From contig CAILKC010000762.1 of NCBI GenBank assembly GCA_903834675.1, positions 1-10,110 of the forward strand: a DNA stretch of 10,110 bases, read 5' to 3'. A program made the translations under genes and the position numbers. The notes beneath the pieces were generated by a model. It saw only the letters and a program-made list of their open reading frames with translations. It was not told the origin of the DNA and did no database searches. This stretch comes from an uncultured Victivallales bacterium. Lineage in GTDB: Bacteria; Verrucomicrobiota; Lentisphaeria; Oligosphaerales; JAFGRS01. Shown here piece after piece: positions 6,600-10,110 of the stretch (positions are counted from its first letter, which is position 1; the number at the start of each line of letters is the position of its first letter).

Positions 6600-8552
6600 A
6601 TGGCAAAGCTATCAACCGTCGCGGGTTCCCTGGATCTCTATGGCGTCCTGGCCGAGCGCGAGCAACTGCTGGCCAAGACCCGCCTGCCGCGCTTTGCGCC
6701 GTGGTGGGAGCGTTTCCTGGCCGACTGCCGCCAAGCAGAGACGCCCGCCCTGCCCCCGGCAGCTCAGGTCAACGAGCGCCACGCCGCGGTGAGTGCTCTG
6801 CTGGGCCGGGCCGAGCAGGTCGCCTTCGCCGCCGCCTTGACCCAGGACGAGGGCCTGGGACAGCGCGCCGCGGCGTTGTTGCTGGCCGGACTGGCCGATG
6901 AGCAACCGTGGATGGGGCCCGAGCACCATCTGCATTACCCCGAACTGAATGCCGATCTCATGGTCGCGGAGCGCTCCAAGCGGGTGGCCGCCGCGCTCTC
7001 CTGGGCCGGGGCCTGGCTGTCGCCGACCGCGCGGCAGGCCGCGGTGCAGGCCCTGCACGATCGCGGCGGGGCCGTGATCTTCACCGACGCCGGCCGGGGC
7101 GCCTGGTGGTCGAATGGCTACAACTCGAACTGGACCGCCGTGCTTAACACGGGCATGGGACTGGCCGCTCTCGCGGTTGCCGAGGAGTATCCCGCCGCCG
7201 CGCAGGCCTGGTTGCAGCGCGCGGTGCAGGTATCGGAGGCCATGCTTGATCTGGCGGCCGAGGAGGGGGCTGGCATCGAGGGTATCGGCTACTGGGTCTA
7301 CTGCTTCAGCAGCCTCTTTGACCTGGCTGATGCCCTGCGCGCTCGCGGCGATGGCCGCCTCTTGGCGCATCCCTGCTGGCGCCGGTCGGTCGAGTTTCCC
7401 TTGTACCAGACCTTGCCCGATCTCTCGGGCTGGATCAACTTTGGCGATTGCGGTTACCCGGGCTTGGGCGGCAGCGCGCTGTTCTATGGGTTAGCGGCGC
7501 GTTTGGGTGACCGGCGGGCGCAGTGGTTGGCCAACCGCATCACGGGGGAACCGCCGACGAGCCGGGTCGGCTGGCGTGATCTGCTGCTGTGCGATCCGAC
7601 GGTGCCCGAGCAGGGCCCCGAGGCCATGCCGACGACCCGCCTTTTCGCCAGCGCGCACCTGGCCGCACTGCGCTCAGACTGGTCTGACGACGCGGTCCAG
7701 TTCGTCCTCAAGGGCGGCTCCAATGCCTGGTCGCATTGTCACCTGGACCTCAATAGCTTCGTGCTCAACGTCGGCGGCGAACGCCTGGCGGTTGACCCCG
7801 GGCCGTGGCCCTATACCGAGCACTATTGGACCAGCATCGAGCCGCCTCTCTCCACGGCCTGGCACAATACCCTGACCGTCGACGGCGCCGATCAGCGCCA
7901 GCCACCGCGGTACCGGATGAACTACGACCTCGAGGAGAGCGGCGACGCTTGGTCCCGCCTGAGTAACCTTGCCGACGATGGCCTCTGCGCCACGGTCGAG
8001 GGCGACGCCAGCGCGGCCTATGGCGACACCCTGGAGCGCTTCGTGCGGCGGGTGCATTTTCGCCGGCCGGGGCTGTTTGTGATCGTTGACGAGGTGCGCC
8101 TGCGCCCGACCCGGGTGCAACGCCACCTGCAGTGGTTGCTGCATAGCGTGCTGCCGCTGGAACCCACCGCGGCTGGTGGCGTCGTGATCCGCGGCGTGCG
8201 CCACGACCTCTGGGTCACGCCGGTGCTGCCGCTGGGCTGTCGCTCCAAGCTGCTTCCCGACCGCTGCGGCCCGCCGGGGAGCGCGAAGCCGCCCGTGCAT
8301 GCCTGGGCACTCCGCTCACCCTGGCACCACATCTGGAACGTCGCGCCCAGCCGCTCACCCTACCCGCAGTGGGACCCGCGCGGCTCTCCCGGCCTATACG
8401 GCACCGAACTCCGCTTTGCGGTCGTGCTGGAGGTGACCGCCGCCGGAGCGAACACCGCCTGGAGCCCCTGCCTCAGCGCGGATGGCAAGACGTTGCGGAT
8501 GAGCCCTGCCGACAACCCCGGCGCGGCTTGGTCCGTACCCGTCCAGAGCTGA
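6600..8552 (+). CDS. Heparinase II/III-family protein (probable polysaccharide/oligosaccharide lyase)
   Basis: Members of this family cleave uronic-acid-containing glycans by beta-elimination. The 650-residue product has the usual two-part layout. The helical (alpha/alpha toroid) N-terminal half contains WWSNGYNSNWTAVLNTG (169-185) and GIEGIGYWVYCFSSLFDLADAL (225-246), giving candidate catalytic Asn177 and Tyr231. The beta-sandwich C-terminal half contains GGSNAWSHCHLDLNSFVLNVGGERLAVDPG (372-401; His379, His381) and WHNTLTVDG (421-429). These are hallmark heparinase II/III blocks. GAGGAG lies 8 nt before the ATG. The N-terminus (MAKLSTVAGSLDLYG) shows no signal peptide, whereas many relatives are periplasmic or secreted, so this one may act on imported oligosaccharides or leave by another route. 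The oxidoreductase 169 nt downstream suggests a shared catabolic function. Substrate (heparin, alginate, other) cannot be told from sequence. Confidence 0.88.
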   Translation: MAKLSTVAGSLDLYGVLAEREQLLAKTRLPRFAPWWERFLADCRQAETPALPPAAQVNERHAAVSALLGRAEQVAFAAALTQDEGLGQRAAALLLAGLADEQPWMGPEHHLHYPELNADLMVAERSKRVAAALSWAGAWLSPTARQAAVQALHDRGGAVIFTDAGRGAWWSNGYNSNWTAVLNTGMGLAALAVAEEYPAAAQAWLQRAVQVSEAMLDLAAEEGAGIEGIGYWVYCFSSLFDLADALRARGDGRLLAHPCWRRSVEFPLYQTLPDLSGWINFGDCGYPGLGGSALFYGLAARLGDRRAQWLANRITGEPPTSRVGWRDLLLCDPTVPEQGPEAMPTTRLFASAHLAALRSDWSDDAVQFVLKGGSNAWSHCHLDLNSFVLNVGGERLAVDPGPWPYTEHYWTSIEPPLSTAWHNTLTVDGADQRQPPRYRMNYDLEESGDAWSRLSNLADDGLCATVEGDASAAYGDTLERFVRRVHFRRPGLFVIVDEVRLRPTRVQRHLQWLLHSVLPLEPTAAGGVVIRGVRHDLWVTPVLPLGCRSKLLPDRCGPPGSAKPPVHAWALRSPWHHIWNVAPSRSPYPQWDPRGSPGLYGTELRFAVVLEVTAAGANTAWSPCLSADGKTLRMSPADNPGAAWSVPVQS

Positions 8553-8565
8553 ACGACCTGCCGTG

Positions 8566-8593
8566 TTGTAAGAATCTTATCGTGTCCTATATT
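8566..8593 (+). promoter_or_regulatory. Possible promoter with embedded palindrome before the oxidoreductase gene
   Basis: TTGTAA (8566-8571), a 16-nt spacer and TATATT (8588-8593) form a plausible sigma-70 promoter in a short AT-rich patch of the otherwise GC-rich 169-nt gap. TAAGA-A-TCTTA (8569-8579) is a perfect 11-bp palindrome overlapping the -35 and spacer, a reasonable operator position. A 5-bp hairpin, CGGGG-TTA-CCCCG (8636-8648), would lie in the leader. The long leader (about 120 nt) weakens the case; read-through from the lyase gene is the alternative. Confidence 0.4.
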
Positions 8594-8721
8594 GAACCCA
8601 TTTGTCAACCTGGCCGGACTTACATTCTTGAGTGGCGGGGTTACCCCGGGATGGCTCATCGCCGCGGCGCGGCGTCCGTCCCGTCGGCCCCCGGCTCCGG
8701 CTACAGAAGAGAGACCATCAG

Positions 8722-9756
8722 ATGGCCAAAGGAAAGCTTCGCGTCGGGGTGATTGGGTGCGGTCGCATCGCGCCGTTCCACGGTATGCCGGCCGCCGCGC
8801 AGGAAGGCGTTACGCTGCGGGCCTGCTGCGACCTCCGCAAAGAGCGTGCTGAAGATCGCGCCCGCATCTTCAAGTGCAAAGGCATCTACACCGACTACCG
8901 GGAGATGATTCGGGCCGAGAAGCTGAACGTGGTGCATATCTGCCTGCCGCACTATCTGCACCCGCCCGTCGCCATCGAGGCGATGAAGATGGGTTGTCAC
9001 GTGCTGACCGAGAAGCCGATGGCTATCCGGCTGGAAGACGCGCAGGCCATGATCGACTGCGCTGACGCGACCGGGATGAAGCTGGGGGTGATCTTCCAGA
9101 ACCGCTATAACGCCGGCTCTGTCCTGATCAAGAACGCGCTGGCTCACGGCGGCATCGGGCGCATCCTGGCTGCCAAGGCCACGCTGACCTGGTACCGTCC
9201 GCCGGCGTACTATGCGGGCAGTGACTGGAAGGGCACCTGGGAGAGAGAAGGCGGCGGGGTGATCATCGACCAGGCCATCCACACCTTCGACCTGCTGCGC
9301 TGGTTCGTCGGCGACGAGTTGGCCTACGTTGACACGCACATCGCCAACCGCGAGCACCCGACGATCGAAGTCGAGGATGTCGCCGATGGCGTTCTCGGGT
9401 TCCGCAACGGCGTGTGCGCCGCGTTCTGGGCCAACAACTACTACAGTCACGACGCGACCGTCGAGCTCGACATCGCCTGCGAGTCTGGTTCCATCAAGAT
9501 GATCGGCGAGGAAGGGCGCGTGTCTTACCACGATGGCCGTGAGTTCATTGCCCGGCCCAATCCGGCGGAGAGCTTCGACTACGGGGGTGGGCCGTCCTAC
9601 TGGGGCGCCAGCCACGTCAAACAGATCGACCAGTTCTACGACGCGCTGGCCGCCGGCGAGACGCCCGAAATCGATGGCCGTGAGGCCTACAAGACGCAGC
9701 AGATGGTCTGCGCCATGTATGCTTCGGGCAAGACGGGCAAACGCATCACCTTCTGA
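8722..9756 (+). CDS. Gfo/Idh/MocA-family NAD(P)-dependent oxidoreductase
   Basis: A cytoplasmic sugar-type dehydrogenase of 344 residues, standard length for the family. The N-terminal Rossmann domain opens with LRVGVIGCGRIAPFHG (6-21), whose glycines G9, G12 and G14 contact the dinucleotide. VVHICLPHYLHPPVAIEAMKMGCHVLTEKPMA (70-101) includes the family's EKP motif at 97-99 with the conserved Lys98. The C-terminal domain has GGGVIIDQAIHTFDLLRW (177-194), with D183 and H187 as likely active-site residues. The frame is open 30 codons further upstream (ATG at 8632), but that stretch is low-complexity Arg/Pro/Ser and the family begins at MAKGKLRVGVIG; GAAGAGAG lies upstream of the chosen ATG. Together with the lyase gene it probably processes a sugar or uronate derivative. 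Members act on inositol, glucose, galacturonate and many others, so the substrate is open. Confidence 0.92.
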   Translation: MAKGKLRVGVIGCGRIAPFHGMPAAAQEGVTLRACCDLRKERAEDRARIFKCKGIYTDYREMIRAEKLNVVHICLPHYLHPPVAIEAMKMGCHVLTEKPMAIRLEDAQAMIDCADATGMKLGVIFQNRYNAGSVLIKNALAHGGIGRILAAKATLTWYRPPAYYAGSDWKGTWEREGGGVIIDQAIHTFDLLRWFVGDELAYVDTHIANREHPTIEVEDVADGVLGFRNGVCAAFWANNYYSHDATVELDIACESGSIKMIGEEGRVSYHDGREFIARPNPAESFDYGGGPSYWGASHVKQIDQFYDALAAGETPEIDGREAYKTQQMVCAMYASGKTGKRITF

Positions 9757-9759
9757 GGT

Positions 9760-9825
9760 CAGACACCCTGCCCTGGACCCTTTCGCCCCTGGCGGCGGTG
9801 CCGCCAGCTTGGGCCATGGGGTCTG
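9760..9825 (+). terminator. 66-nt nested stem-loop after the oxidoreductase gene
   Basis: An inner perfect 8-bp hairpin, CTGGCGGC-GGT-GCCGCCAG (9789-9807), is enclosed by TGG-a-CCC (9774-9780) pairing with GGGCCA (9811-9816). An outer CAGAC-a-CCC (9760-9768) pairs with GGGGTCTG (9818-9825). It begins 4 nt after the stop codon. Position suggests a terminator, but no T-run follows directly; the nearest, TTTTTT, is at 9869-9874. It may be a repeat element instead. Confidence 0.5.
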
Positions 9826-9900
9826 GGGTTGATCATTGCCTGCCGACCGGCCCGCGTGAAGCTCCTCGTTTTTTCGACCTGTGCAATACGAGAGTCCGTC

Positions 9901-10104
9901 TGAAGCGCTGAAGGCGCGTTGCCATACCAGCCCAGGGCAACGCCCTGGGAATAAGATGGTTATGGGTTTGAGCCCTGTAGGGGCGAGCCATCTGCCCTAC
10001 CTTCGCACCGAGGTCGCATGGTCCGCCCCTTCAGGGCTCAATCTTCGCTGTGGACGGGTACCCAGGGCGTTGCCCTGGGCGCCCGAAACGCCCCCTTGGG
10101 GCTG
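9901..10104. repeat. Long imperfect palindromic intergenic repeat
   Basis: This fills most of the gene-free tail (9757-10110). CCCAGGGC-AAC-GCCCTGGG (9931-9949) recurs as its exact reverse complement, with loop GTT, at 10061-10079. Inside these, 9968-9991 (starting TTGAGCCCTG) matches the reverse complement of 10018-10041 at 21 of 24 positions. The arms are separated by similar spacers (18 and 19 nt), giving an imperfect palindrome of about 149 bp centred near 10005. Weaker similarity extends it to about 9901 and 10104. A 74-codon open frame across it (9881-10105), with the peptide TSPGQRPG, is of a kind I recall as spurious repeat translations, so no gene is called. From 9826 to 9900 I see only a T-run at 9869-9874. 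Confidence 0.7.
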
Positions 10105-10110
10105 AATACC

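Noticed and set aside
7674..8300. Minus-strand open frame of 208 codons inside the lyase gene
   Set aside because: It is a frame shadow of the heparinase II/III coding sequence, whose motifs are conserved on the plus strand.
8632..8721. 30-residue N-terminal extension of the oxidoreductase
   Set aside because: The stretch is low-complexity Arg/Pro/Ser-rich, and the family's Rossmann fold begins right after the ATG at 8722.
9881..10105. 74-codon open frame containing TSPGQRPG
   Set aside because: It runs through the palindromic repeat and reflects its hairpin sequences; no ribosome binding site or protein family is recognisable.
1..10110. CRISPR array, tRNA or rRNA genes
   Set aside because: No regularly spaced direct repeats and no tRNA- or rRNA-like sequence were seen on reading; no covariance-model scan could be run.

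Overview
The window is bacterial chromosome, mostly high in G+C, with short intergenic gaps. The gene mix suggests a free-living, carbohydrate-degrading bacterium: a FucI-type sugar isomerase, a heparinase II/III-family lyase and a Gfo/Idh/MocA oxidoreductase. The 3' end carries a GC-rich palindromic intergenic repeat of a kind I associate with planctomycete, verrucomicrobial and related genomes. The phylum cannot be fixed from this sequence; the PVC group or a neighbouring lineage is only a guess.

Layout. (1) 2-1162: 3' two thirds of an L-fucose isomerase gene, cut by the window edge. It converges on the next operon across a strong hairpin at 1203-1236. (2) 2556-1246 and 3048-2605, minus strand: a probable two-gene operon of an Rrf2-family regulator followed by an O-acetylhomoserine sulfhydrylase (metY). 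A clear promoter (TTGACA, 17 nt, TATTTT) precedes it, and a perfect 9-bp inverted repeat covers the -10/start region. (3) 3142-4056: nadA, quinolinate synthase, an Fe-S enzyme divergent from the rrf2 operon. (4) 4120-6551: a distinctly AT-richer island with a C5-cytosine DNA methyltransferase and an overlapping PD-(D/E)XK restriction endonuclease, bounded by imperfect 15-bp inverted repeats. (5) 6600-8552: a heparinase II/III-family protein without a visible signal peptide. (6) 8722-9756: a Gfo/Idh/MocA oxidoreductase, preceded by a possible promoter with an embedded small palindrome. (7) 9757-10110: no credible gene, but a 66-nt nested stem-loop and a roughly 150-200 bp imperfect palindromic repeat.

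How the parts fit. The rrf2-metY pair with divergent nadA looks like a sulfur / Fe-S responsive unit: the regulator has three cysteines spaced almost as in IscR, metY assimilates sulfide and NadA needs a 4Fe-4S cluster. The methyltransferase and endonuclease form a type II restriction-modification pair that was probably acquired horizontally. The lyase and oxidoreductase probably take part in uronic-acid or sugar catabolism, and FucI adds a sugar-isomerase step. No gene here is a wholly unknown system. The least characterised parts are the endonuclease and its island boundaries, the regulator's operator and ligand set, and the terminal palindromic repeat.
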